Source: CAWJFJ01 sp963800065
GTDB taxonomy: Bacteria > Actinomycetota > Acidimicrobiia > Acidimicrobiales > UBA8190
Length of the DNA stretch: 64,000 nt
Direction: 5' to 3'
NCBI GenBank assembly: GCA_963800065.1
Contig: CAWCZO010000007.1
Location: forward strand, 124,001 to 188,000
Below the pieces are notes generated by a model. That model did no database searches. It saw only the letters and a list, made by a program, of their open reading frames with translations, and had not been told where the DNA came from. The position numbers and the translations under genes are program-made. Positions 1 through 8,759 of this stretch are shown here, piece after piece; positions within the stretch are counted from its first letter, which is position 1; the number at the start of each line of letters is the position of its first letter.

Positions 1-674
1 ATGGCCCCGAGGACGAGGACGATCTCGGCGTGGGTCCGGGCCATGTCGGCCAGGGGGACGGGGATGCGCTTGGCCCCCTTGCCGCCGGCATGGGGTCCGG
101 CCCCGGTGGTGGCCGTCCCGGCGGCGATGGCCAGGACGAGGACACCGGTCATGGCCAGGGCCAGGCGGCGGACACGCGCTGACACCATGGGGACCCCGGC
201 CCCCGGGGCCCGCCCCGCCCGCAGGGCCAGGACCACGGCCACGGTGAGCAGGACGATGCCCACCATGAAGTGGACCATGACCACGTAGGGGTTGAGCTTG
301 GAGTAGACGACCAGGCCGCCGATGACCGCCTCCCCCAGGATCCCGCCGATCAGGGCCACCGACAGCCAGGTGAGATCACGCCGCCGGGGCCGGCGGCGGA
401 GCGCGGCCAGGAGGACCACGGCGGCCACCAGGCACAGGGCCACCACCACCATCCGGTTGGAGAACTCGATGGCCGGGTGGAGCGACAGCGGCGGGGTCAG
501 GTGATGCTGCGAGCAGGTCGGCCAGTCGGGGCAGCCCAGGCCCGAGTCCGACAGGCGGACGGCCGCCCCCGAGACGATGTTCAGGACCACCAGGCCCAGC
601 GCCACCTGGGTGACGCGCAGGAAACCCCGGGGTCCGACGTGGGGGAGCACCGGGAGAATGGTACCGGCGGGCAC
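1..674 (-). CDS. ctaA: Heme A synthase CtaA/COX15, partial (C-terminus beyond the left edge)
   Basis: Membrane enzyme that converts heme O to heme A for aa3-type cytochrome oxidase. The minus-strand frame is open from about 674 to the window edge. It reads the family signature RLSDSGLGCPDWPTC near the N-terminus, then several hydrophobic helices, then TTGAGPHAGG with a following basic loop, all typical of COX15. I chose the GTG at 674 (protein begins MPAGTILPVLPHVG); a GTG at 650 is an alternative and neither has a strong ribosome binding site. It is divergent from ctaB, about 50 bases away, which completes the heme O to heme A route. Only the start is uncertain. Confidence 0.9.
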   Translation of the reverse strand, partial: MPAGTILPVLPHVGPRGFLRVTQVALGLVVLNIVSGAAVRLSDSGLGCPDWPTCSQHHLTPPLSLHPAIEFSNRMVVVALCLVAAVVLLAALRRRPRRRDLTWLSVALIGGILGEAVIGGLVVYSKLNPYVVMVHFMVGIVLLTVAVVLALRAGRAPGAGVPMVSARVRRLALAMTGVLVLAIAAGTATTGAGPHAGGKGAKRIPVPLADMARTHAEIVLVLGA

Positions 675-724
675 GGTGGGGCCTGCTTTGTCCGGGTGGG
701 TGCGGCACCGTAGGCTCGGCGGCG

Positions 725-1627
725 ATGACCTCGCTGCCCGTCCCCGCGCCGGTGGTGAGGACGGAGAAGATCCGCAGCTACGTGGCCCTCACCAAGCCCC
801 GGATCATCGAGCTGCTGCTGGTGACCACCCTGCCCACCATGTTCGTGGCTCGCCGGGGCGTCCCCTTGGTCGGGCTCATGGTGGCCACCCTGGTCGGAGG
901 GGCCCTGGCCGCCGGCGGGGCCAACGCCATCAACATGGTGGTCGACCGCGACATCGACAAGCTGATGCACCGGACGCGGAACCGGCCACTGGTCACCGGG
1001 GCCATGACGCCGCGCGCCGCACTGGTCTTCGCCCTCACCCTGGAGGTGGTGGCCTTCGCCGAGCTGTGGAGATGGGTCAACCTCCTCTCGGCCGTCCTGG
1101 CCGTGTCGGCCACCGCCTTCTATGTCTTCGTCTACACGCTGTGGCTGAAGCGGATCTCCACCCAGAACATCGTGATCGGGGGCGCCGCCGGAGCCGTCCC
1201 CGTCCTCGTCGGGTGGGCGGCCGTGACCGACAGCCTGGGGTGGGCCCCCGTGGTGCTGTTCGCCGTCATCTTCATCTGGACCCCTCCGCATTTCTGGGCC
1301 CTGGCCATCCGCTACCGCGAGGACTACGAGACGGCCGGCGTCCCCATGCTCCCGGTGGTGGCCACCCTCAAGCGGACGGCCCGGCAGATCCTCCTCTACA
1401 CGGTGCTGCTGGTGGCCGCCACCCTCGTCTTCGCTGCCGTCGGGCACATGGGGCTGCTGTACGTCGTCTCGGCCGCCGTTCTGGGCGCCGGCTTCCTCGT
1501 CTACGCCCTGCGACTGCGGCGGTTGGCCACCCCGCGCGCCGCCATGCGGTTGTTCCAGTACTCGATCACCTACCTGACGCTCCTCTTCGCCGCCATGGCC
1601 GGCGATGTCCTCGTCCGCTTCCACTGA
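725..1627 (+). CDS. ctaB: Protoheme IX farnesyltransferase (heme O synthase)
   Basis: UbiA-family membrane prenyltransferase that adds the farnesyl group to protoheme, giving heme O for CtaA. At 300 aa it has the usual length. The first Asp-rich motif is clear (NAINMVVDRDIDKLMHRTRNRP, split here as NMVVDRDID then MHRTRNRPLV, residues about 62-82). About eight hydrophobic helices follow, and the loop FIWTPPHFWALAI near residue 185 is typical of the family. The start is ATG at 725. The downstream thioredoxin-like gene can overlap its 3' end, suggesting co-expression. Confidence 0.95.
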   Translation: MTSLPVPAPVVRTEKIRSYVALTKPRIIELLLVTTLPTMFVARRGVPLVGLMVATLVGGALAAGGANAINMVVDRDIDKLMHRTRNRPLVTGAMTPRAALVFALTLEVVAFAELWRWVNLLSAVLAVSATAFYVFVYTLWLKRISTQNIVIGGAAGAVPVLVGWAAVTDSLGWAPVVLFAVIFIWTPPHFWALAIRYREDYETAGVPMLPVVATLKRTARQILLYTVLLVAATLVFAAVGHMGLLYVVSAAVLGAGFLVYALRLRRLATPRAAMRLFQYSITYLTLLFAAMAGDVLVRFH

Positions 1628-2177
1628 TCTGCCGACCCCGGGGCCGGGGATGACGCCGGGCCGTCGCCGGTTGCTGTCGCTCGCCCTGGGCGTGGTCCTG
1701 GCCGCCGGGTTGTGGGTGGCGCTCACCTCGTTCACCGCCCCGGGCCCGACCCGGGCGCACCCTTTCTCCCTGCCGAGACTGGGAGGGGGACCTCGGGTGA
1801 CGGTGCCGGTGGTCGGTGAGGGGGCGCACGAGGCGGTGGTGGTGACGTTCTTCGGCTCCTGGTGCGGGCAGTGCCAGAGCGAGCTGCCCGCCTTCGCCCG
1901 GGTGGCCCGGGAGGCCGGCGCGGCCGGGGACAGGGTGCGGTTCATCGGTGTCGACGACAACGACGCCGCCGCCGCCGGCCTGGCCTTCGCCCGCCGGAGC
2001 GGCGTCGACTTCCCCGTGGGGCGGGACTATTACAGCGAAGTGGCCCCGACCTACGGGATCCCGGGGAACCCGGCCACCGTCTTCATCGACGCCGCCGGCG
2101 ACGTCACCAGGACCGTGCTCGGCCCCGTCACCCCGTCCACCCTCGAGACCGAGATCGCCCGGATCGACGGGTCCTAG
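1605..2177 (+). CDS. TlpA/ResA-like membrane-anchored thiol-disulfide oxidoreductase
   Basis: A single hydrophobic anchor (RRRLLSLALGVVLAAGLWVAL) is followed by a thioredoxin fold with the redox motif SWCGQC near residue 87 and a cis-Pro loop GIPGNPATVFID. This is the TlpA/ResA family, extracytoplasmic reductants that often serve cytochrome c or oxidase maturation, which fits the position behind ctaB. The active site is WCGQC rather than the commoner WCxPC. The start may be ATG 1605, overlapping ctaB by 23 bases, or ATG 1650, immediately before the anchor; the sequence does not decide. Confidence 0.8.
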   Translation: MSSSASTDLPTPGPGMTPGRRRLLSLALGVVLAAGLWVALTSFTAPGPTRAHPFSLPRLGGGPRVTVPVVGEGAHEAVVVTFFGSWCGQCQSELPAFARVAREAGAAGDRVRFIGVDDNDAAAAGLAFARRSGVDFPVGRDYYSEVAPTYGIPGNPATVFIDAAGDVTRTVLGPVTPSTLETEIARIDGS

Positions 2178-2212
2178 TGTGGCGCCACCAGCCACCGATG
2201 ACTTGGCGTCCG

Positions 2213-2247
2213 GACCGCCGTCCAATTGGTAGACCGCCGTCCGATTG
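2213..2247. promoter_or_regulatory. Direct repeat (two 16-base copies, 19-base period) upstream of the SRPBCC gene
   Basis: The segment GACCGCCGTCCRATTG occurs at 2213 and again at 2232, differing at one base. The period of 19 bases and the location 23 bases before the next start codon resemble a tandem operator. No regulator is assigned. This is seen in sequence; the function is inference. Confidence 0.3.
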
Positions 2248-2269
2248 AAGACGGACCGAGGAGGATCAG

Positions 2270-2785
2270 ATGACCGCTACCGCCCGAGGGGAGACGACAG
2301 TGTCGACGGACGGGTGCCGGGTGTCGGTCTCCCGGCGCATCGGGGCCGACGCCGGGACCATCTTCGCCATCGTGGCCGACCCGGCGAAGCACACCGAGAT
2401 CGACGGATCGGAGATGTTGCGCGGCGCGCTGTCCGACACCGCCGTGGCCGGGGTGGGGGACGTCTTCGTCCTGAAGATGTACCTCGAACGGCTGGGGGGC
2501 GACTACGAGATGGCCAATGAGGTGGTCGAGTACGAGAAGGACCGGCGGATCGTCTGGGAACCGCGACGCCACGACGTCGACGAACCGGCGGGGGGTCACC
2601 TCTGGGGCTACGAGCTCACACCGGACGGCGAGGATGCCACCGTCGTCACCGAGGTCTTCGACTGTGCCCGGTGGCCCGAAGAGGACAAGCCCTTCATCGA
2701 CTACGGGCGGAATTGGATCGAGGCCATGACGAAGACCCTGGACCGCCTCGACCAGATGGCGACGGGCGGAACGCTCCGGGACTAG
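2270..2785 (+). CDS. SRPBCC-superfamily (polyketide cyclase/dehydrase-like) protein
   Basis: 171 aa with the START/SRPBCC pattern: an N-terminal strand (VSVSRRIGADAGTIFAIVADP), then GVGDVFVLKMY, a VVEYEKDRRIVWEP strand, and a C-terminal helix ending in AMTKTLDRLDQMA. Such proteins bind hydrophobic ligands in a deep pocket, but the substrate cannot be read from sequence. A strong GAGGAGG site lies just before ATG 2270. It is convergent with the SLOG gene; their stop codons overlap by a few bases. Confidence 0.75.
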   Translation: MTATARGETTVSTDGCRVSVSRRIGADAGTIFAIVADPAKHTEIDGSEMLRGALSDTAVAGVGDVFVLKMYLERLGGDYEMANEVVEYEKDRRIVWEPRRHDVDEPAGGHLWGYELTPDGEDATVVTEVFDCARWPEEDKPFIDYGRNWIEAMTKTLDRLDQMATGGTLRD

Positions 2786-3285
2786 CGCCGCCGGCCGGCA
2801 CTCTCGAGGGCCAGGGCCACGGCCTCCCGGGGGCCCGCCGCGGCGACGACCCCGACCACCGCGGTATCCCGGCGGGCCAGCTCCCAGGTGCCGAGCCCGA
2901 TGACGGCTTTGCCCGCCTTCAGGGCCAGGGCGATCTCGGACAGCGTCCCGAACTCCCCGCCCACCGCCACCACGGCGTCGGCCGTCCCCACCACCACGGC
3001 GTTCCTGGCCTCACCGAGGCCCGTGGGGATGGCGACCTCCACGAAGTCGTTGGCCTCTGTGCGGTCGGTTCCGGGCAGGATCCCGATGGTCGTGCCCCCG
3101 GCGGCCCGGGCGCCGCGGCAGGCCGCCTCCATCACGCCGCCCAGCCCGCCGCAGACGAGGACCGCCCCTTCCCCGGCGATGCGCCGGCCGACCTCCTCGG
3201 CCGTGGTGCACTCGGCCGCCGAGGCGCCGGCGGCACCGACGACGGCGATATGCGCCCTCCGCCGCCCGTCGACCGACGGGGTCAC
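2782..3285 (-). CDS. TIGR00725/SLOG (LOG-like) Rossmann-fold protein
   Basis: 167 aa nucleotide-binding-like protein of the TIGR00725/SLOG group, related to lysine-decarboxylase-like LOG proteins. Visible motifs are AHIAVVGAAG at the N-terminus, VLVCGGLGGVMEAACRGA (PGGxGTxxE-related region) and AVVAVGGEFGTLSEIALAL, the family signature. The GTG start at 3285 overlaps the TGA of the upstream ABC permease by 4 bases, so it is translationally coupled as the last gene of the exporter operon. Its cellular role is unknown. Confidence 0.75.
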   Translation of the reverse strand: MTPSVDGRRRAHIAVVGAAGASAAECTTAEEVGRRIAGEGAVLVCGGLGGVMEAACRGARAAGGTTIGILPGTDRTEANDFVEVAIPTGLGEARNAVVVGTADAVVAVGGEFGTLSEIALALKAGKAVIGLGTWELARRDTAVVGVVAAAGPREAVALALESAGRRR

Positions 3286-4022
3286 TCCCACCGGAACGTG
3301 AGGATGGCCGCCGCCGGCGCCACCACGGCCCAGAGGACGAGGGCCAGCCAGGCCCAACCGGGAACGGACAGGCCGGGACCGAGGGCGTCGTGCAGGGCCT
3401 GGGCCAGAGCGGCGGCGGGGAAGACCCTGGCCACGTCGGCCAGCCACTTCGGCAGCTCGTGCAGGGGCGAGACCATGCCGGAGACGAGGAGGAGCAACAG
3501 CCACAGCCCGTTGGCGGCGGCCAGGTTCACCTCGGCCCGCAGCAGCCCGGCCAACAGGAGACCGAGGCCGGCGAACCCGGCCGTGGCCAACAGGACGGCG
3601 GCGACGGCCACCCCGGTCCCCCCGGCGTGGGGATGCCAGCCCAGGGCCAGGGCCACGGCCACCAGGACCACGGCCTGGATGGCCTCGACGACCACCACGG
3701 CGGCGATCTTGGCCCCCAGGAGCGAGGGCCTCCCGAGCGGGGTGGACCCCAACCGCTTCAGGACCCCGTAGCCGCGCTCGAAGCCGGTGGCGATGCTCAG
3801 GTTCACCAGGGCCGTCCCCATCACGGCCAGGGCCAGGATGCCCGGGCCCAGGAATTCGATGTTGTGGGCGACGGCCGTGTGGGCCAGCCGGATCTCGGAG
3901 AGGAAGACGAGGAGGATCACGGGGATGGCCACGGTGAGGAGCAGTGACTCGCCGCGCCGCAGCGTCATCCCGACCTCGGCTCCCGTCTGAGCCGCCAGTC
4001 GCCGCAGCGCCAGGGGTCTCAC
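3282..4022 (-). CDS. ABC-2 type transporter permease
   Basis: 246 aa with about six hydrophobic helices. The first is LLLTVAIPVILLVFL, and the central stretch ALAVMGTALVNLSIATGFERGYGVLKRLGSTPL is typical of ABC-2 permeases (GxxRE-like cytoplasmic turn before helix 3). It pairs with the ATPase encoded directly upstream, whose reading frame it overlaps by 4 bases (ATGA-type). Likely a drug, lipid or polymer exporter; the substrate is unknown. Confidence 0.85.
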   Translation of the reverse strand: MRPLALRRLAAQTGAEVGMTLRRGESLLLTVAIPVILLVFLSEIRLAHTAVAHNIEFLGPGILALAVMGTALVNLSIATGFERGYGVLKRLGSTPLGRPSLLGAKIAAVVVVEAIQAVVLVAVALALGWHPHAGGTGVAVAAVLLATAGFAGLGLLLAGLLRAEVNLAAANGLWLLLLLVSGMVSPLHELPKWLADVARVFPAAALAQALHDALGPGLSVPGWAWLALVLWAVVAPAAAILTFRWE

Positions 4023-4957
4023 GGGGCGGACTCCCCGTCGGCGCCGTCCCTGGCCCGGAGCGCGCTGAGATAGGCGTCCTCCAGGGACCGCGAACCCGTC
4101 CGCAGATCGGCCAGGGGGAGATGGCGCTGGTCGAGCCAGGCCGCCACCGCCGCCACCCGCCCGGCCGAGGCGTCACCGGCCACGGCGTATTCGCCGGGGC
4201 GTTCCTCCACCACGTCCCCCGGCGCCACCCCCACGGCGACGGCCAGGGCGGCGGTGTCCACGCCCGTCGGCGCCCCGAAACGGATACCCGGCGCCGGGCC
4301 GGCGGCGGCCAGCTCGGCCACCGTCCCGCTGGCGACGGCCTTCCCGCCGGCCAGGATGACGACCTCGTCGGCCAGGCGTTCGGCCTCGGGAAGCTCGTGG
4401 GTGGTGAGGACGACGCAGACCCGGCGCTCCCGCAGCTCCCGGACCACGGCGCGGATGGCCAGCCGACCTTCGGGGTCGACCCCGGCGGTGGGCTCGTCCA
4501 GGAAGACGACCTCGGGCCGGCCCACCAGGGCCAGGGCCAGCGACAGGCGCTGCTGCTCGCCGCCCGACAGCCGCCGCCACGGTGTGCGCGCCGCGCTGCG
4601 CAGCCCGACCAGGTCGAGAAGCGCCTCGGGGTCCTCGGGCGACTCGTAGTAGTGGGCGAAGAGGGCCAGCGCCCGCCGCGGCGCCATCACCGGGTAGATG
4701 CCGCCGCGCTGGAGCATCACCCCCATCCGGGCCACCAGGGCCCGGTGCTGGCGACGGGGATCGAGGCCGAGGACGCTGACCGACCCGGCGCTGGGCCGGC
4801 GGTAGCCCTCCAGGGTCTCGACCGTCGACGTCTTCCCGGCGCCGTTCGGACCGAGCAGGGCCAGGACCTGACCCCGTTCGGCCCGCAGCGACAACCCGTC
4901 CACCGCCGTCAGGCTGCCGTAACGGACGACGAGGTCGCGGCAGTCGATGGCGGACAT
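4019..4957 (-). CDS. ABC transporter ATP-binding protein (DrrA-like exporter ATPase)
   Basis: Nucleotide-binding subunit of the exporter. It has Walker A GPNGAGKTS near residue 38, a Q-loop in MLQRGG, signature RLSGGEQQRLSLALAL, Walker B VVFLDEPTAGVDP, and the switch His in LTTHE. A C-terminal regulatory extension of roughly 90 residues is typical of DrrA-type exporters. I chose ATG 4957 (MSAIDCRDLVVRYG); the frame stays open upstream, but that part lies inside serS and is not protein-like. It is divergent from serS with 28 bases between start codons. Confidence 0.9.
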   Translation of the reverse strand: MSAIDCRDLVVRYGSLTAVDGLSLRAERGQVLALLGPNGAGKTSTVETLEGYRRPSAGSVSVLGLDPRRQHRALVARMGVMLQRGGIYPVMAPRRALALFAHYYESPEDPEALLDLVGLRSAARTPWRRLSGGEQQRLSLALALVGRPEVVFLDEPTAGVDPEGRLAIRAVVRELRERRVCVVLTTHELPEAERLADEVVILAGGKAVASGTVAELAAAGPAPGIRFGAPTGVDTAALAVAVGVAPGDVVEERPGEYAVAGDASAGRVAAVAAWLDQRHLPLADLRTGSRSLEDAYLSALRARDGADGESAP

Positions 4958-4985
4958 CGCGGCGAAGGCTACCGTTGGACGGACC

Positions 4986-6272
4986 ATGATCGACATCCGA
5001 CTGGCCAGGGAAGATCCGGATGCCGTGAAGGCGGCTCTTCGTCGTCGCGGTGTCGATCCGGCGGAGATCGACGGTCTCCTCGACGCCGACGCCCGCGCCC
5101 GTAACACCGTGGGCCGGCGCGACGAGCTACGGGCCCGGGTGAAGGACCTCTCGCGCCAGGTGGCCGACGCCCGCCGGGCCGGCGACGACGGCCTGGCCGG
5201 GCGCCTGGCCGACGAGAGCCGGGAGCTCGGTGACGAGATGACGGCGCTCGGCGCCGGCGCCGACGCCGCCCAAGCCGAGGTGCGCGACCGTCTGCTCTGG
5301 TTGCCCAACCTCCCGGCCGCCGAGGCTCCCGACGGGATGGGGCCCGCCGACAATCCCACCGTCCGCCGGTGGCCCGACCGGCCCCGCTCCTACGCCGATC
5401 ACCAGAGGGTCCCCCACTGGGAGGTGGGGGAGGCTCTCGGGATCCTGGACATGGAGCGCGGGGCCAAGCTCTCGGGCTCGATGTTCCCCCTCTACCGCGC
5501 CGCCGGAGCCCGACTGCTGCGGGCCCTGACCGCTTTCGCCCTGGACCACCACGCCGACGCCTTCGAGGAGATCCGGCCACCCAGCCTGGTGCGGACCGAC
5601 ACCATGGTCTCCACCGGGCACCTGCCCAAGTTCTCCGACGAGGCCTACCACGTCGAGCGCGACGATCTGTGGGCCATCCCCACCGCCGAGGTCCCGCTCA
5701 CCTCGATGTACCGCGACGACATCATCGACGAGGCGGTCCTGCCCCTGCGCCTGACGGCGGCGTCGGCCTGCTTCCGCCGTGAGGCGGGGGCGGCGGGGCG
5801 CGACACGCGGGGGCTGTTGCGCGTCCACGAGTTCGACAAGGTCGAGCTCTTCGCCTACGCCACCGCCGAGCAGGCTCCGGCGGTCCACGCCGACATGGTG
5901 GAGCGGGTGGAGATTCTCCTGCGGGAGCTCGACCTCGAGTACCGGGTCCTCGACCTCTGCACGGGGGACCTCGGCGCGTCGGCGGCCCGGACCTTCGACC
6001 TCGAGGTCTACGCGCCGGGGAGCGACATGTGGCTCGAGGTGTCGTCGGTCAGCTGGTTCGGTGACTACCAGGCCCGGCGGGCCAACGTCCGCTACCGGCC
6101 CGGGGCCGGCGGCCCACCTCTGTTCGTCCACACCCTGAACGGCTCGGCCCTGGCCTGGGCCCGCATCTGGGCCGCCCTCGTCGAGACGGGCCGCGGCGCC
6201 GACGGTTCGGTGGCGCTGCCCGACGCCCTCGCCCCCTACCTGGGCGGGGCCACCGTCCTCGAACCCCGCTGA
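4986..6272 (+). CDS. serS: Seryl-tRNA synthetase
   Basis: Class II synthetase that charges tRNA-Ser. 428 aa. It begins MIDIRLAREDPDAVKAALRRRG, followed by the N-terminal tRNA-binding coiled coil (about residues 30-110). Motif 2 is seen in SACFRREAGAAGRDTRGLLR, and motif 3 lies near TLNGSALAWARIW. The start is ATG 4986, since the family begins MID[IL]; an upstream in-frame ATG at 4947 would overlap the divergent ABC gene. Confidence 0.97.
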   Translation: MIDIRLAREDPDAVKAALRRRGVDPAEIDGLLDADARARNTVGRRDELRARVKDLSRQVADARRAGDDGLAGRLADESRELGDEMTALGAGADAAQAEVRDRLLWLPNLPAAEAPDGMGPADNPTVRRWPDRPRSYADHQRVPHWEVGEALGILDMERGAKLSGSMFPLYRAAGARLLRALTAFALDHHADAFEEIRPPSLVRTDTMVSTGHLPKFSDEAYHVERDDLWAIPTAEVPLTSMYRDDIIDEAVLPLRLTAASACFRREAGAAGRDTRGLLRVHEFDKVELFAYATAEQAPAVHADMVERVEILLRELDLEYRVLDLCTGDLGASAARTFDLEVYAPGSDMWLEVSSVSWFGDYQARRANVRYRPGAGGPPLFVHTLNGSALAWARIWAALVETGRGADGSVALPDALAPYLGGATVLEPR

Positions 6273-6309
6273 CGGCGGCGCCCCCGGCCACCTCCCGGCC
6301 ACCTCCCGG

Positions 6310-7056
6310 CTACACCCCGGCCGGGACCTCGAAGCGGTAGCCGACGCCGCGGACGGTGGTGATGATGGAGGGCGCCGACGGGTCGCGTTCCACATGGGTG
6401 CGGAGGCGCTTGATGTGGACGTCCAGGGTCTTCGTGTCCCCCACGTAGTCGGTCCCCCAGACGCGGTCGATCAGGGTGTCGCGGGTGAGCACCCGGCCGG
6501 GGTTCTCGATCAGCAGGGCCAGGAGCTCGAACTCCTTGCGCCGGAGGTGGACCTCCTGGCCGCGGACGAAGACGCGGTGACGGTCGGAGTCCACCCGGAC
6601 CTCGCCCACGTCGCGGGCGCCGGCGCCGGTGTCGGCGTCGAGGACCACCGTCCCGGGAGCGGGCCCCGGACGCGGGGCCCGGCGCAGGACGGCGTGCATC
6701 CGGGCCACCAGCTCGCGCAGCCGGTAGGGCTTGGTGACGTAGTCGTCGGCGCCCATCTCGAGGCCCACCACGGTGTCGATCTCGGTCCCCTTGGCCGTGA
6801 CCATGATGATCGGTACCGAGGACCGCGACCGGATGGACCGGCAGACGTCGATGCCCGACAACTTGGGCAGCATGATGTCGAGAAGGACGAGGTCCGGTGC
6901 GATCCGGTCGAACATCTCGAGGGCTTCGTTGCCGTCGCGGGCGATGCTGACGTCGAAGCCCTCGCGCGACAGGCCGATGGCCAGGGCGTCGACGAAGGAT
7001 TCCTCGTCCTCGGCCAGGAGCACGTTCACGCGCGTCCCGTCGGTGACGTCGGCCAC
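6310..7056 (-). CDS. OmpR/PhoB-family response regulator (RegX3-like)
   Basis: 248 aa. The receiver domain has the phospho-acceptor Asp in LVLLDIMLPKLSG near residue 55 and the Lys switch in DDYVTKPYRLREL. The winged-helix output domain carries the family pattern LRRKEFELLALL and GVGYRFE. A linker of about 30 residues separates them. It is transcribed just after the kinase, 3 bases downstream, starting at GTG 7056. Closest in style to RegX3, the phosphate-responsive regulator, but the signal is not evident here. Confidence 0.88.
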   Translation of the reverse strand: MADVTDGTRVNVLLAEDEESFVDALAIGLSREGFDVSIARDGNEALEMFDRIAPDLVLLDIMLPKLSGIDVCRSIRSRSSVPIIMVTAKGTEIDTVVGLEMGADDYVTKPYRLRELVARMHAVLRRAPRPGPAPGTVVLDADTGAGARDVGEVRVDSDRHRVFVRGQEVHLRRKEFELLALLIENPGRVLTRDTLIDRVWGTDYVGDTKTLDVHIKRLRTHVERDPSAPSIITTVRGVGYRFEVPAGV

Positions 7057-7059
7057 GGC

Positions 7060-8343
7060 TCAACCCACCTCGGACTGGGTGGGCAGGATCAACCGGAACA
7101 CGGAGCCCTCACCTTCGCGCGACTCCACCTCGATGCGGGCCTGGTGGTTGGCGGCCACGTGTCGCACGATAGACAGACCGAGACCGGTGCCACCCGTCGT
7201 CCGGCTGCGGCCCTGGTCGACGCGGTAGAAGCGCTCGAAGATCCGATCGAGGTCGCGCGCCGGGATTCCCACCCCGTGGTCCTCCACCTCGAGCCTGATC
7301 TCTCCGTCGTCCACCATCCCGGTGAAGCTGACGGTGTTGCCGTCATAGGAGAACTTCACGGCGTTCTCCAGGAGGTTGTAGAGGGCCGAGACGAGCTGGC
7401 GCCGGTCACCGAGCACGGCGATGGGCGGGGTGGGTTCCGCCATCTCGATCTTGACGTCGCGTTGCTCGGCCGCCGCCCGCATCCTCTCGACGGCCTCGGC
7501 CATGAGCAGGTTCACCAGGACCGGTTCGCGCGGGGGCGCCTCCTCGGACTCGATCCGTGACAGGTCGAGGAGGTCGTCGATGATCCGGCTCACCCGGAAG
7601 GCCTCGGTGTGGATCCGGCTGGCCAGCCGCTGGGCCACGGTGGGATCGCTCTCCGCCACCAGGGTCTCGGCCAGGAGACCGAGCGCGCCCATGGGCGTCT
7701 TCAGCTCGTGGCTCACGTTGGCCACGAAGTCGCGCCGGATCTCCTCCAGGCGCCGGCGTTCGGAGATGTCGTCGATGACGGCGATCACCCCCAGGGTGCG
7801 CCGGCCGTCGTCGATCAGCTGGGTCCGCACGGCCAGGGTCCGGCGCGGTGGTCCGTAGAGATCGAGTGTCTTGTCCGCCGCCCCCGTCTTCCAGGCGTCG
7901 GCCAGCAGCTCGACCACGGCCGTGGCCGCCAGCGCGTCACCGTGGCGCCCGCCCATGAGGCCGACGGCGCGGGCGTTGCGGAACACGACCTCCCCGTTCT
8001 CCTCGCAGACGATGACACCCTGGGGGAGCGTGTCCAGGGCGTGGCGCAGTCGGATGGCGTCGGCCGAGGACTCGGCCACCGCCTCGGCGGCGCGGTCGGT
8101 GACCTGTTCGAGGTGGTGGAGCGCAGGCTCGACCCCGGCCGGGTCCTCCTCCGGGGTCTCGACGCCCAGGCGGGTGGCCAGGGCCGACAGGCGCTGCTCG
8201 AGCGAGCTGCGGCCCGACCGCCGTCCCAGCACGGTGGCCACCACGATCCCCAGAAGGGCCAGGCCGCCGAGGCCGACGAACCCGGCGATGGCCACGGATT
8301 CGGAGATCTTCCCGGTCACACCGACAATCGCGCTCCATGGCAT
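7060..8343 (-). CDS. Sensor histidine kinase (SenX3-like)
   Basis: 427 aa. One N-terminal hydrophobic helix (IAGFVGLGGLALLGIVVATVL) is followed by a coiled-coil linker, a PAS-like domain (GVIVCEENGEVVFRNARA), HisKA with the phospho-His in NVSHELKTP near residue 212, and HATPase_c with N box NLLENAVKFS, DHGVGIP and GGTGLGLSIVRHV. It has no large extracellular loop, like SenX3. It is the first gene of a two-gene operon with the response regulator. Confidence 0.88.
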   Translation of the reverse strand: MPWSAIVGVTGKISESVAIAGFVGLGGLALLGIVVATVLGRRSGRSSLEQRLSALATRLGVETPEEDPAGVEPALHHLEQVTDRAAEAVAESSADAIRLRHALDTLPQGVIVCEENGEVVFRNARAVGLMGGRHGDALAATAVVELLADAWKTGAADKTLDLYGPPRRTLAVRTQLIDDGRRTLGVIAVIDDISERRRLEEIRRDFVANVSHELKTPMGALGLLAETLVAESDPTVAQRLASRIHTEAFRVSRIIDDLLDLSRIESEEAPPREPVLVNLLMAEAVERMRAAAEQRDVKIEMAEPTPPIAVLGDRRQLVSALYNLLENAVKFSYDGNTVSFTGMVDDGEIRLEVEDHGVGIPARDLDRIFERFYRVDQGRSRTTGGTGLGLSIVRHVAANHQARIEVESREGEGSVFRLILPTQSEVG

Positions 8344-8473
8344 CGCTCCACAGCATGGCAGGCCGGGACCGGGCCCCCGGCGACGTCGTCCCCGCCCGTC
8401 ACCCGGTGGGGATGAACATCAAACATCATAAAACAGCTTGAAAGATGCCGAGGGGGCGCTTAGAGTGCCCGGC
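8344..8473. promoter_or_regulatory. Divergent intergenic region, A+T-rich patch
   Basis: About 130 bases separate the divergent kinase gene and the conjugation module. Bases 8413-8450 are unusually A+T rich for this window and contain close direct repeats of an AACATC-type hexamer (ATGAACATCAAACATC). This is a plausible promoter or regulator site for one or both sides. No precise -35/-10 pair is claimed. Confidence 0.35.
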
Positions 8474-8758
8474 ATGGTGCTGACGGACGTGACCCTGACC
8501 CCCGATCCGGCCAACCTGCCCGGTGGCGACGTGCTCCAGCACCTGACCAACGGGCTGGGCGGCTGGGCCCTGATCGGCGCCCTGGTGGCGCTGGTGATCG
8601 GTGCGGCGGCGTGGGCGCTGGGGTCGCACGCCCAGAACTACCAGCAGTCCTTCACCGGTCGGCGCACCGTCCTCGTGGCCGGTCTGGCCGCCCTGCTGAT
8701 CGGCGCCGCGCCGGCCATCATCAACTTCTTCTTCCACGCCGGGCAGGGCGTGCACTGA
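8474..8758 (+). CDS. Small two-helix membrane protein of conjugation cluster (DUF6112-like)
   Basis: 94 aa. An extracytoplasmic-looking N-terminus (MVLTDVTLTPDPANLPGG) is followed by two hydrophobic helices, GWALIGALVALVIGAAAWAL and TVLVAGLAALLIGAAPAIIN, separated by a short basic loop. Size, layout and its place in front of the TrbL-like and SCO6880-like genes match the DUF6112 integral membrane proteins of actinobacterial conjugative elements; some resemble VirB2/VirB3-type subunits. ATG 8474 is chosen because the product then begins just before the polar segment; an upstream in-frame start at 8438 is possible. Confidence 0.65.
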   Translation: MVLTDVTLTPDPANLPGGDVLQHLTNGLGGWALIGALVALVIGAAAWALGSHAQNYQQSFTGRRTVLVAGLAALLIGAAPAIINFFFHAGQGVH

Positions 8759-8759
8759 C

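Noticed and set aside
1566..2225. Long minus-strand open frame over the thioredoxin-like gene
   Set aside because: It is a GC-rich shadow of the real plus-strand gene, with low-complexity composition and no recognisable motif.
6272..6310. Tandem CCGGCCACCTCC copies between serS and the response regulator as a terminator
   Set aside because: Short imperfect repeats without a stable stem or T-tract; likely chance in GC-rich DNA.
5127..6395. 422-codon minus-strand frame opposite serS
   Set aside because: Antisense shadow of a strongly conserved gene; its composition (Gly/Arg/Val/His-rich) is not protein-like.
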